From a virus: a DNA stretch of 55,910 nt. Below are positions 31,056-39,800 of the stretch, piece by piece (position 1 is the stretch's first letter; each line of letters starts with the position of its first letter). The notes below the pieces were generated by a model, which worked only from the letters and a program-made list of their open reading frames with translations, was not told the origin of the DNA and searched no databases. A program made the translations under genes and the position numbers. The stretch spans positions 1 through 55,910 of IMG/VR virus record IMGVR_UViG_3300049789_000029. The stretch is one strand, 5' to 3'.

Positions 31056-31365
31056 GAGAGTGATTGGGGCCAGAGTGCCGAAGCAGTTCAAGGAATCAGG
31101 GATGGAGTCATTTCCAGCACTTCACAAACCGTTAGTGATTTCTGAACTGAGTCGGCAAGAGCGGTTGTTGCTGGGATATGCTGGAGCGATGGGAATGCGG
31201 GAGTTCGCGTGGAGTCGGTTTCATCCAAGCGCCATCATCGGCAAACTGCCGGACTCGGATGTCTATTATCGGCTGACACTGGTGATAGAGGGTAAGATCG
31301 AAAAGAATCCCGATGCGGAACTGGTGGCAATGATCTACCTAGCCAGCATCGGAGAGCAACTGTAA
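31042..31365 (+). CDS. Small protein of unknown function
   Basis: The 107-residue frame starts at ATG 31042, overlapping the previous gene by 14 bases; a start at 31102 (MESFPALHKPL) is an alternative. It contains SRQERLLLGYAGAMGMREFAWSR and a C-terminal alpha/beta part. Its first codons coincide with a loose copy of the GCATCATGAGACACC element. Confidence 0.45.
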   Translation: MRHHKRVIGARVPKQFKESGMESFPALHKPLVISELSRQERLLLGYAGAMGMREFAWSRFHPSAIIGKLPDSDVYYRLTLVIEGKIEKNPDAELVAMIYLASIGEQL

Positions 31366-31386
31366 CAAACAAAAGGACAGAACAGT

Positions 31387-31671
31387 ATGAGTGAAGAGAC
31401 AGAGAATCAAAGCGAGCCAAGCCAGAGCACAGCCAATGCGATGCTCCGTGTCTTGAACGGCAAGCGGTTGAAGTGGACCGTCGTGATTCACCTGCCAGAC
31501 GGGAAAAAGCTGGAGTGGCAAGCCGTGGCCAAACCGCATGTGAAGTGGAACGATGAAGACCGATGCCTCTGGCTGATGGATAGCTCAGGCTACAGCAACA
31601 GTCCCGTCATGAAGTGGCCAGAAGGAGCCGTCATCCTCTGTGAGGACAATGAACCCGACAAGAAGCCATGA
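31387..31671 (+). CDS. Small soluble protein after an AAAGGACAG box
   Basis: The 94-residue protein (MSEETENQSEPSQSTANAM...) has an acidic, disordered N-terminus and a beta-rich rest (LKWTVVIHLPDGKKLEWQAVAK). The start lies 6 bases after AAAGGACAG (31372-31380). Its stop overlaps the next possible start as ATGA. Function unknown. Confidence 0.55.
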   Translation: MSEETENQSEPSQSTANAMLRVLNGKRLKWTVVIHLPDGKKLEWQAVAKPHVKWNDEDRCLWLMDSSGYSNSPVMKWPEGAVILCEDNEPDKKP

Positions 31672-31994
31672 ACTTTGATCGATTCAAACCCATTTGGAGA
31701 GAGCGCCGTCCGGTGGACGAACGGAACCCGGACGATGGCATCACAGGGGATGTAAACCACAACGAAGAAAGGACAGTTATGGTAAGAGACAAACGCATCT
31801 CGTTCGTCAATGAACGAGCCACAGACAGCAACGGGCTGGTGATCGTTTTCACCGGCAAATACGAACCCGATAAGAAACGACTCAAGGTATATCGAATCGA
31901 AGGAAACATCACGGACATGGAGGCTGTTGCCGAAGTGATCCGGGAGCGAGTGCAATCCATGGGACATCCAGTGGACAAGGTGTTGGTCCTCTGA
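31668..31994 (+). CDS. Small protein with two possible starts
   Basis: The upstream ATG at 31668 is coupled to the previous stop (ATGA) and gives 108 residues; the ATG at 31779 follows an extended AAAGGACAG site (31761-31781) and gives 71 residues (MVRDKRISFVNERATDSNG). Both may be used, yielding two products that share the C-terminus. The shared part is alpha/beta (VIVFTGKYEPDKKRLKVYRI). Confidence 0.5.
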   Translation: MNFDRFKPIWRERRPVDERNPDDGITGDVNHNEERTVMVRDKRISFVNERATDSNGLVIVFTGKYEPDKKRLKVYRIEGNITDMEAVAEVIRERVQSMGHPVDKVLVL

Positions 31995-32003
31995 CAACCA
32001 ACT

Positions 32004-32246
32004 ATGGCAATCAGACCAAGATCGGAGATGAAAGATCGGAAACCGGAAATCGATCTGAGCGGCCCGGACGGTAACGCTTACGCACTCATGGGCCACGCGA
32101 GAAACTTCGCGAAGCAACTGAACATTGATCCGGAGCCAATCATCACAGACATGATGTCCAGTAATTACGAGCATCTGCTGGAGGTGTTTGAGAAACACTT
32201 CGGAGAATACGTCACGCTCTACAGGGACACCGGGGACGACGAATGA
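32004..32246 (+). CDS. Small protein of unknown function
   Basis: The 80-residue protein (MAIRPRSEMKDRKPEIDLSG...) has a helical middle (YALMGHARNFAKQLNIDPEP) and an acidic end (LYRDTGDDE). It lies 9 bases after the previous stop and ends in an ATGA overlap. Confidence 0.5.
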   Translation: MAIRPRSEMKDRKPEIDLSGPDGNAYALMGHARNFAKQLNIDPEPIITDMMSSNYEHLLEVFEKHFGEYVTLYRDTGDDE

Positions 32247-32428
32247 AACCGCCCGAAGGCTACCGGCTCCTCCGACGTGGAGAACTGACAGAGCCGGGAG
32301 ACCTTGGGTGCATCGATGTCAAACGTGGCTGGACGGAACTCCGGGCTGGCCACGTCATTTACCAGAGAGTGTCAGTATCCGGGCGTGTTGCTCGGAAGAT
32401 AGAAAACAAAACGAAGAAAGGACAGTAA
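32243..32428 (+). CDS. Small basic protein
   Basis: The 61-residue protein (MKPPEGYRLLRRGELTEPGD...) starts in an ATGA overlap. It reads into the next gene's AAAGGACAG box, ending NKTKKGQ. The GYRLLxxGExxxxGD pattern is common in small phage proteins of unknown role. Confidence 0.5.
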   Translation: MKPPEGYRLLRRGELTEPGDLGCIDVKRGWTELRAGHVIYQRVSVSGRVARKIENKTKKGQ

Positions 32429-32429
32429 C

Positions 32430-32666
32430 ATGAACGCAGAAACACAAACACCGAAGCCGAAGGCCGGACGCACCAAAACGGACCCGGCAATCGTGGCAGT
32501 CAAGAAAGCGTATCGTTCCACACCGTTGTTCGAAGTGGACGAACTGATGAAGCAGCAATCCCGGTGGATGCGAAAGCGCACCATTGCGGAGAACAAGCTG
32601 GCCGACGTGCGCAAGCGCATGGACGAACTGTTGAAGGAACTGGCTACACCCAAGATGTCGTCATGA
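32430..32666 (+). CDS. Small basic helical protein
   Basis: The 78-residue protein (MNAETQTPKPKAGRTKTDPA...) has a Lys-rich disordered start and a helical, charged rest (MKQQSRWMRKRTIAENKLADVRKRMDELLKE). It follows an extended AAAGGACAG site (32417-32425). Confidence 0.5.
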   Translation: MNAETQTPKPKAGRTKTDPAIVAVKKAYRSTPLFEVDELMKQQSRWMRKRTIAENKLADVRKRMDELLKELATPKMSS

Positions 32667-32908
32667 TCAACGTGTGCTCAGAGAACCACGACGAAGTGGC
32701 CTACATTGACCGCGAGTGTCCGATGTGCGTCCTGATCGGACAGCACAAAGAGGCACTCTCGGACGAGAGGGATAAGGTCAAGGTGTTGGAAAGCGAATTA
32801 TCCGACGCTCTTGCCGAAATCCAACTCCTTCGCGAGCCGGTCATCTGTGCCGTGAAGGTGATCAGAGAGGAGATGCTCAATGAGTCACCCCTTGCGCAAT
32901 CACCGTAG
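32663..32908 (+). CDS. Small zinc-knuckle and coiled-coil protein
   Basis: The 81-residue protein has a cysteine start (MINVCSENHDEVAYIDRECPMC), which can form a zinc knuckle, then a coiled coil (RDKVKVLESELSDALAEIQLLRE). This type, a short CxxC start followed by a coiled coil, recurs among phage early proteins. ATGA overlap with the previous gene. Confidence 0.55.
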   Translation: MINVCSENHDEVAYIDRECPMCVLIGQHKEALSDERDKVKVLESELSDALAEIQLLREPVICAVKVIREEMLNESPLAQSP

Positions 32909-32971
32909 CTCGTGATATGGAACAGCAGCAGAAAACAGGACAGACAGGACAGTAACCAACAAAACCAATTC

Positions 32972-33036
32972 GGAGTGCGGGCCTGCGAGTAGCTCACTTC
33001 TCGCCGTCAACTGTCCGACGCTTCGGCCCGCACTCC
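32972..33036 (+). ncRNA. Three-way-junction structured RNA upstream of the annealing-protein gene
   Basis: A perfect 12-base stem, GGAGTGCGGGCC (32972-32983) with GGCCCGCACTCC (33025-33036), encloses 41 bases that fold into two hairpins: GCGAG/CTCGC (32985-32989/33000-33004) and CGTC/GACG (33005-33008/33017-33020). This is the shape of a compact three-way junction, as in small riboswitches or protein-binding leaders. No T-run follows, so it is not an intrinsic terminator. It fills most of the gene-free spacer 32909-33062 and ends 26 bases before the start codon. Confidence 0.5.
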
Positions 33037-33062
33037 ACCCCTTAAACAGAAAGACAGAAACC

Positions 33063-34124
33063 ATGACTGATAATAAAAACCAACCCGTGGAAGAACTGGA
33101 AGTGCTTGCGCCATCGGCTGTGATGTCCCTTGAACGGGCATCCATCGATTGCCAAGTCGCCACGGCACACCAATACCCTCGCAGCTTGGAACTGTTCAAG
33201 AAGCGTGCGCTCTCCATGGCCACGCTGGACTTGCCGACAGCGGAAAGCTGTATCTACTCCCGGCCTGTCGGAGACGGCAAGGTTGCGGAAGGTGCCAGCA
33301 TTCGTCTGGCAGAAATCGTAGCAGCCAGCTACGGCAATCTTCGTGTTGCTTCGCGCATCGTGGAACAGACTGAACGCTACGTGAAGTGCGAAGGAGTTGC
33401 TCACGATCTTGAATCCAATTACGCGGGCAAGTCCGAGTGCATTGAGCCAACCGTCACGAAGATGGGAAAGCCCTACTCCGAAGGGCAACGCGCAGTTGTG
33501 GCCAAGGCGTGTCTGGCCAAGGCTTACCGGGATGCCGTGTTCAAGGTTGTCCCCAAGGCGTTGTGCAAAGCGGTGATCGATGCCGCCATCGGTGTCATCA
33601 ACAAGGATGTGGTCTCTCTGGAAGACCGTCGCAAACGAGTGCGTGACTGGCTGAAGGCAATCAAGGTGGATGACCGCCGCGTGTTCACCGTCCTGAAAGT
33701 AAAGGGCTGGAGTGAAGTGTCGGACGATCACTTGATTGTTCTCACTGGACTCAAGACCGCCATCAACGACGGAGACACAACGGTTGAGGAAGCGTTCCCG
33801 AACATTCCCAGCAAGCCGTTGTTCAACGAGCCAACTCCTCCGGCAGGAGCGCCACAGGAAGCGAACCCGGCAGGAGCAACTCCGCCAACGCCGCCCGCAC
33901 CTCAACAGAAGCAGCAGACTCCGGTGGAGAAGGTTCGTTCCTTCTCCAAGATTGCCGGAGTAAAAGAGGAAACGGTGATCTATTTCCTGACAGAAGTAGG
34001 CATTGCTGAACAGGGCACTCAGACGTTCGAACAGTTGAACGAGAGCGCTCTTGAGACGCTGCTCAACCAGTGGGAAGACATTGTTAAGCGCGTGAAGGAG
34101 ATGGCGACAGCGGCGAATATGTAA
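33063..34124 (+). CDS. Candidate single-strand annealing protein (recombinase)
   Basis: The 353-residue protein has an N-terminal helical and beta core (YPRSLELFKKRALSMATLDL, TAESCIYSRPVGDGKVAEGAS, IRLAEIVAASYGNLRVASRIV), a Pro/Gln-rich linker (~260-300) and a C-terminal helical domain (EKVRSFSKIAGVKEETVIYFL). The core resembles phage recombinases that anneal DNA single strands, and the PD-(D/E)XK nuclease encoded two genes downstream is the usual partner. I assign this mainly from context. Upstream is the structured leader at 32972, and an AAAGACAG box variant precedes the ATG. Confidence 0.45.
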   Translation: MTDNKNQPVEELEVLAPSAVMSLERASIDCQVATAHQYPRSLELFKKRALSMATLDLPTAESCIYSRPVGDGKVAEGASIRLAEIVAASYGNLRVASRIVEQTERYVKCEGVAHDLESNYAGKSECIEPTVTKMGKPYSEGQRAVVAKACLAKAYRDAVFKVVPKALCKAVIDAAIGVINKDVVSLEDRRKRVRDWLKAIKVDDRRVFTVLKVKGWSEVSDDHLIVLTGLKTAINDGDTTVEEAFPNIPSKPLFNEPTPPAGAPQEANPAGATPPTPPAPQQKQQTPVEKVRSFSKIAGVKEETVIYFLTEVGIAEQGTQTFEQLNESALETLLNQWEDIVKRVKEMATAANM

Positions 34125-34244
34125 CCAATTTAACAACGCGACCGGAGCAACGTGGCTGGCATGATGGTCTTTTGGTAACTGTCCCCGTCATGTATCAGTC
34201 TGGAAATTGCCTGGGCAGAAAAAGGACTGGCTCTCTCGTGAAAT

Positions 34245-34312
34245 GAGGATACGGGTCACAGCTTCCTCTATAAGCGGAGAGTTGGTTCATGCACCCCACT
34301 TGCAGGGTGCAT
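34245..34312 (+). promoter_or_regulatory. Two leader hairpins between recombinase and zinc-ribbon genes
   Basis: GAGGA/TCCTC (34245-34249/34264-34268) forms a small hairpin. ATGCACCC/GGGTGCAT (34289-34296/34305-34312) forms a perfect 8-base stem with an 8-base loop, with AGAG/CTCT outside it. They lie in the 221-base gene-free stretch 34125-34345 and may control the zinc-ribbon and nuclease genes. Confidence 0.4.
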
Positions 34313-34345
34313 CCTCTGTACGGGCGCGTTGTTTGTTACGAAATT

Positions 34346-34657
34346 ATGAGCCGACAACTTCTTTGCCGGAAGTGCGGTGATCCGTACGATCTTCACGCAT
34401 TGGACAAGCAGCATGGATTCTTCATGCGCAAAACCTTCGTGGCGCTGGGAGCAAATGCTCACGGTGTCACGGTGAACGGAGAGTTTACTCCAATGAACAA
34501 CTACCATTGTGACAAGTGTGATGAATTGATCGACAACACTGTTGTCGTCGCGGCGAGCATCTTCACACTGGAGAAACCGCTGGGAAACTGGGAAGAAGAC
34601 TTCGGAGAAGTCATGCCGATAGAAGCAGTTCAAGCCTTAGACAAATTATTAAAATGA
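34346..34657 (+). CDS. Zinc-ribbon protein
   Basis: The 103-residue product from ATG 34346 starts MSRQLLCRKCGDPYDLHAL and has a second knuckle at CDKCDELI, giving a zinc ribbon. The earlier ATG at 34289 would read through the hairpin and is rejected. It is coupled to the nuclease gene (ATGA 34654-34657), so it may be an accessory of the recombination pair. Confidence 0.6.
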   Translation: MSRQLLCRKCGDPYDLHALDKQHGFFMRKTFVALGANAHGVTVNGEFTPMNNYHCDKCDELIDNTVVVAASIFTLEKPLGNWEEDFGEVMPIEAVQALDKLLK

Positions 34658-35778
34658 CAACACAACCTGACATCATAGACGAAAGGGGTGGATTCACCTC
34701 TGCATCCAACGCTGAGTACGATCTTCTCTGCCAAGGCCGTCACCTTGCGCAGAAAGGAAAGACGGCTGGCCCTGAGAGCGCCGACGCTTCGCATGGACGA
34801 TTGATCCATGACGCACTCAGAACTGGCGACACATCCAAGCTATCCATCGAACAGCATGACATCTATGAGTCGTGCGTGACGATTGAGAACAAGTTGTTGA
34901 TGGAACTCTTTCCTGAAATGGCACACAGCAAGGAACAAATCAAAGCGTGGCGAGAGGAAAGACTCTGGGTGACTATCACCGCCACTGGACACAAGCACAG
35001 TGCCAAGCCTGATGTTGTCTACCGCTTTGGCCAGCGAGCGCTGATCATCGAATACAAGACTCTGGCGGGTGAAATCCCTGAGTCTCCGAAGAATCAACAA
35101 CTCCGTGATCAAGCCGTGTTGGTAAGCGGAAACAAAATTGTTTCCGACATTGCTGTTGCCGTAATCCAACCGCTGGTCACTCACAGTCCGGAAGTTTGCT
35201 ACTACGCACGGGAAGATTTGAAGCGAGCCGAAACGGAAATGTTCGCACGAGTCAACGCCAGCCATGATCCGACAGCCAAGCGCACGGCGGGTGAAGCTCA
35301 GTGCAAATTCTGTTTGGCTCGCAACGAGTGTGCCGACTACCAGAAATTCGCTGGCTCCATGGTTCCTCACATGCTCTCTCTGCTGGATGTCCCGGTTGTT
35401 GCGTGGAGTCCTGACCAGCGAGCGATGTTCTTGGACAAGGCTAAGGTTGCGCAGAAGTGGCTGGATGAAACTCAGTCGGAGATGAAGAGGCTGATGGCCG
35501 AAGACCCACACGCGGTCACTGGTTACATCCTCAAACCCGGAGTGATCCGGGAGAGCGTCACCAACGCGCAAGGCGTTTACGAACGGTTCTCCGAACTTGG
35601 CGGCACAGCCGAACAGTTTCTTCAGACAGTCACGGTGAAGAAGGGAGAACTGAAGGAGCAACTGTCTGCCGTCACCAAGAAGAAAGGCAAGGAACTCAAC
35701 TCAATGATGTCCACCCTCCTTGAAGGAATGGTGGAAGCAAAACAAACCGCACCCACAATAGAGAAGGTGATCAAGTGA
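34654..35778 (+). CDS. PD-(D/E)XK nuclease (RecB/Cas4-like, DUF2800 type)
   Basis: The 374-residue protein shows ASHGRLIHDAL early, then KPDVVYRFGQRALIIEYKTL near residues 118-138, with the D and E-x-K of a PD-(D/E)XK active site, and a downstream QLRDQAVL helix. CKFCLARNEC near residue 216 is the cysteine cluster of an Fe-S or zinc lobe, as in Cas4-type nucleases. This enzyme likely makes 3' tails for the annealing protein. The C-terminal 120 residues are helical and may contact it. Coupled to its neighbours by ATGA and GTGA overlaps. Confidence 0.75.
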   Translation: MTTQPDIIDERGGFTSASNAEYDLLCQGRHLAQKGKTAGPESADASHGRLIHDALRTGDTSKLSIEQHDIYESCVTIENKLLMELFPEMAHSKEQIKAWREERLWVTITATGHKHSAKPDVVYRFGQRALIIEYKTLAGEIPESPKNQQLRDQAVLVSGNKIVSDIAVAVIQPLVTHSPEVCYYAREDLKRAETEMFARVNASHDPTAKRTAGEAQCKFCLARNECADYQKFAGSMVPHMLSLLDVPVVAWSPDQRAMFLDKAKVAQKWLDETQSEMKRLMAEDPHAVTGYILKPGVIRESVTNAQGVYERFSELGGTAEQFLQTVTVKKGELKEQLSAVTKKKGKELNSMMSTLLEGMVEAKQTAPTIEKVIK

Positions 35779-36041
35779 CGAACACAGACATTGCTCGTGA
35801 TGCCATTCTTGAGGACTTGCGAATAAGGTTTCAGGCAAACGACAAGACGGTTAAACCACTTGACCCCAAAACAGCGCATCACTGGTGGAATGTTGGCCTT
35901 CAAAAGAATTGCTACAGCGGAAGCGGGATAATGCAATGTCCCATTTGCAAAGTGGGAAAGCTGCGATACTCGCGCAATTCGTATAACGGTCACGTCCATG
36001 CAGCATGTTCCACAAAAGAGTGCGTTAGATGGATGGAATGA
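35775..36041 (+). CDS. Small zinc-finger protein
   Basis: The 88-residue protein starts at GTG overlapping the nuclease stop as GTGA. It has CPICKVGKLRY and HAACSTKEC, giving a treble-clef or ribbon type zinc site. Such proteins are common in phages and may bind nucleic acid. Confidence 0.55.
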   Translation: MTNTDIARDAILEDLRIRFQANDKTVKPLDPKTAHHWWNVGLQKNCYSGSGIMQCPICKVGKLRYSRNSYNGHVHAACSTKECVRWME

Positions 36042-36045
36042 AATT

Positions 36046-36228
36046 ATGAACGACACAAAGAAACACATCATCTGGGCAACGGCTTTCACGGCCATTGCAT
36101 ACATCGTCTGCCTGATGGTTGTCGGAAGCGTCAAGTCCTGCAACCAGTTGGAAGGCGAATACATCAAAGCCGGATTCGTCTACGTTCCGGCAAATTCTCA
36201 AGGGCATTGGGAGAAGGTCCGGGAATGA
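36046..36228 (+). CDS. Small single-pass membrane protein
   Basis: The 60-residue protein (MNDTKKHIIWATAFTAIAYI...) has one hydrophobic segment (IIWATAFTAIAYIVCLMVVG) and a soluble outer part. It pairs with the next two-TM protein and its stop overlaps that start as ATGA. It may take part in lysis. Confidence 0.5.
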   Translation: MNDTKKHIIWATAFTAIAYIVCLMVVGSVKSCNQLEGEYIKAGFVYVPANSQGHWEKVRE

Positions 36229-36380
36229 AAGCCTTCTACTTCTGGATTGGAACAAGCTCTCTGCTTTTGCTGGGAGCTTTGTTCTTTAAAAACCTACCCG
36301 TCCTCCAAGGCTGGATGCTGACTCTGTTCCTTCTGGCCTTGGTTGTCGGATTCATGATCAAACTATGCCGTGGACAGTAA
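36225..36380 (+). CDS. Small two-TM membrane protein, holin candidate
   Basis: The 51-residue product has two hydrophobic segments (FYFWIGTSSLLLLGALFF and MLTLFLLALVVGFMIKL) separated by a short turn, typical of small holins or membrane accessories. Coupled to the previous gene by ATGA. No endolysin gene was recognised nearby, so the holin role is a weak inference from size and topology. Confidence 0.4.
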   Translation: MKAFYFWIGTSSLLLLGALFFKNLPVLQGWMLTLFLLALVVGFMIKLCRGQ

Positions 36381-36841
36381 AACGCAAAACGATTCCGGCA
36401 TTTGACAGGTTCATTCGAAAACTACGACGATGTGATAACGGATGCTGGAAGTGGTGCGGACACGTCAACAAGCAACTGGGTTATGGCTTCTTCATGGTGA
36501 AGAGGCCCGCTCCAGTATTGGCGCATCGGTTTTCCTTTGAAGCGTTTCGCTATCCCATTCCCACAGGAATGACTATCGATCATCTCTGTCGCAACCGATG
36601 GTGTGTAAATCCATTTCATCTGCAAGTGGTGACGATCAGAGAAAACATTCTGAGGGGTACAGGTCAAAGCGCACGCAATGCAGTCAAGACACATTGTAAA
36701 TTCGGTCACGAATTCACCAAGCAGAACACATATCTTACAGGAACAGGCGGCAGGCAGTGCCGAATTTGCAGGAGGCTTCGATTTATTCTGTGGTCATGTA
36801 AAACGAAAGGAAATCATTCCAAAGCTTCTGCCGCTGGGTGA
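36365..36841 (+). CDS. HNH homing endonuclease with C-terminal zinc finger
   Basis: The 158-residue protein has CWKWCGHVNKQLGYGFF, then the HNH_3 core MTIDHLCRNRWCVNPFHLQVV and RENILRGTG, and a zinc-binding tail (HCKFGHEF...RQCRICRRLR). It overlaps the convergent ejection-protein gene by 59 bases at their 3' ends, as if it had been inserted at the end of the rightward operon. Confidence 0.85.
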   Translation: MPWTVKRKTIPAFDRFIRKLRRCDNGCWKWCGHVNKQLGYGFFMVKRPAPVLAHRFSFEAFRYPIPTGMTIDHLCRNRWCVNPFHLQVVTIRENILRGTGQSARNAVKTHCKFGHEFTKQNTYLTGTGGRQCRICRRLRFILWSCKTKGNHSKASAAG

Positions 36842-39800
36842 CTGACTTGGAGTAGAGCGCGAACGTCTTCGGGTCCATATCCTGCAACCACTGCATCTCA
36901 TTCTTCCAGCTTCCAGTGAGCGGACGCTTCGCCCATAACCGCATGGCCTTCAAAATCTGGGCATCGTTGCGCCCTTTCTTCAGAGCTTCGAAGTTCGCCC
37001 GCGCTGCTTTGATGTCACCACTACGCAGTGCGCTTCTCAGCTTCGCATAACTGGGTTCATCAGTCGGAACCTGCATGAACCCGGTGTCCTTCTTCAATCC
37101 GTGCTTCTCAACAAACTCCTCCGCCAGATGTTGCGCCTGAACCAAGGCTGATTCCCCGGGCTGAACTTTGAGTCCACCTGCACCCAGCAAGCGCTGTTGA
37201 ATCGCTCCGGGCGGAGGAGGTGACACCATGGACGGCGCAATCTTGCTGGCGATGTATCGGGCGGGTGTCCCCAGTGAAATCGGTGCGGGTGCCAGTTGGC
37301 TCCCCATCTCCTTCGCAAATCCCCAACTGCTGGTGAGCCGCTGACCTTGCGCATTCTCCCGCGTGCCAAGAACCCACAGGAGCCGCCCCAGCGGTCCAAG
37401 TTTGTTGGCTCCCACCTGCCGGAATCCTTCCACAACCGTTGGCTTGCTGCTGGAGAGCCGCTGGATGTCGTGCGTCACTTCCGCAAAGACAGACATCGGA
37501 GACACCCAGAAGCCTGAGTCTTCCCCTGTCGGAATCCATGCGTCCAGCTTGTGACCCTCTTCCTCGTTCTGGAACGTGAGCTTGCGCCTCGTCATCAGGT
37601 TCAGCAGTTGGGTGAGCACCAGGTAACTGACAAATCCCTTGGCCATGCCTGAACCCAGAGCGCCCATGACCGGCTGGCCCTTGTAAATCGAGTAAGGGGC
37701 TTTCGCAATCCGTCCGTAGGTTCGCAGTTCCTTCTGAACCAATCCTTCCACCCACTGCGGAGCCAAGAACACAATCTGCGAGAGTTCGCGCAACGTGGGG
37801 TTCCTGATCCACCCCTGTCGTCCCAGTGATCCGTAATAGATGTTCACATCCTTGACGACATCGCGCATCAGCTTCCCGGCATCCATGTTCGGATACTTCT
37901 TGTTGAGCTTCTCAAACGAACGCACAGCCGATTCAGCCATGAGTCCACGAGTGAGCTTATCGAATGTGAACTTGTTCAGCGTGCCGATGATCGGCCAGCT
38001 TCGAACAAGGTCGGAGTAAATCGCATCCTGAATCCGTCCAACGTTCAAGCCCTGCTTCTGCATCGCGTTCAGGATTTCACGGCGAGTGTATCTCAGCGTT
38101 CGTCCTGCGATGTTCACATTGACCGGCGCGTCCGCCCATGCCGCTTGCTTGGGAGTGACGTAGCCTTGTCTGATTGCGTTGGGAAGATCGGCGGCTCTGT
38201 ATTCCAGTGCTGACCATCCTCCACGGAAACCGGCTTCCTTCGGACCCATCATGGAGAGAGCATACTGGCCAAGGCGTCCCGGGTGGAACGTGTCCAAGAT
38301 CAGGATGACTCCGTGCTTCAGTAGTCCGCTGAAGGCCAATGCCACACGTCCGCCCGCTGACTTCGAAATCTTTCCGGGCTGTGTCATCGCGTCCAGAACG
38401 TCCGTGTATCCCTTGCGCACAGCGAACGGTTCTTGTCCGTGAGCCAGCGCATAGAGTTCGTAATTGTTGTTCGGCGGCTGGGGCTTCCCGTTCTTCTTCA
38501 CCGGCTGTGCGATGACAGCTTCACCTGACACTGGGTCTGTGACACCGTAGAGGGATTTCATCCACAGGTCACGGTTGACGAACTGCCGTCCGGCTCGGAC
38601 TCGGTGTTCAACCAAGTTGGAAATGTCGTAGTCCTTCGGGATGTAAGGTCCGGCCTGAATCGCAGAGTAGTAGTTGTCGAAGAGTCGTGGCTTGCGGAAG
38701 TTTCTTCCAAGCACCTGTTCTCCAAACATGACGTTCTTGTCGTTGAAGAATTCCGCATCGTATCTGCCGGGGACATAATCACGAACGGGTTCAATCTTCA
38801 CACCGTTCAGCAATTCGAAATTCATTTGCGAGTCCAACTCTTCCCGCGCCACTCGCGCCACTTCACGAAGGTCGGTGTCGTTCCAATGGGCCTTCGCATA
38901 CTCAACTTCCGCCTTCAACTTGTCGGCTGCTTCAATCCATCGCTTGGCGATGATGGCATCCTCTGGAGCAACACCGGCAATCATCCGTCCACGGTTCAAC
39001 AGGAGTTCAGCTTTTGCGCGTCCACGAGCGATGGAAGCCAAGAACGTGTCCAGTCGCGCTCTGTCTCCGCCAGCCGATAGCATTGCCTTGGCCGCTGCTC
39101 TGACCATCGGGTCTTTCGATTGAACACGAACGGCGTTGCCGACTTGTCGCGCATCGTTGTTGGCCAGCGTCTCAGCGCCGTCTCTCCACCGAACGATGTC
39201 AGCGGTTGTCTGGCGACGTTTGTTCCATGCGTAGAGACCGCCAACGATTTTCAGGAACTCGTCTTCAGCGTACTGCTTGCTCTTGCGCAGAGCTTTCGGA
39301 GCGGACTCTTCACGAGGGTATGGCCAGTTCTCCTCCGGTGTTTCCACCTTCGGAGCGTGAGCCATCTTGTTGACGAAATTCCGTTGACGCTTGGTGAGCA
39401 TCTCCGGAGGAGTAGGAGGAGGAAGCGTGGGTTCCGGACCCGTACCCTTGGGGAGCGTGAGGTTTGGATCAACTGTCGGCGGGATTCTCTCCCGCATCGT
39501 TAGCTCGCGGCCTGTTTGGGTTGCTGCGCCCGCTTGCGATTCGCTTGGAAAAGTTCTTCCAGTTTCCGGTGCGTATCTTTGGATGGCTTGCGCAACGAAG
39601 TCGCCTGAGCTTTCGGATTTTTTGGCAAGGTCATAGAGTTCGTCAAAGGCTTGATCCTTCGCTTGATCTGGCGGGAGATTCCATCGCTCTTGAAGAGCGT
39701 CAGTGACTTTCTGTAACGTCGTGATCGTCTGCCAGTCCCGGCCAGTGAGAGTGCCCGATTCGAACTTCGCGTGGAGCGCGTCAACCAAGAGGCGCACGTC

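Noticed and set aside
33042-34136. Long open frame (364 codons) on the minus strand opposite the annealing-protein gene
   Set aside because: Composition is that of an antisense shadow (His/Arg/Leu-rich, no domain), and the plus-strand gene has a good ribosome context and neighbours.
34840-35661. 273-codon minus-strand frame opposite the PD-(D/E)XK nuclease
   Set aside because: Antisense shadow; the plus-strand frame contains recognisable nuclease motifs.
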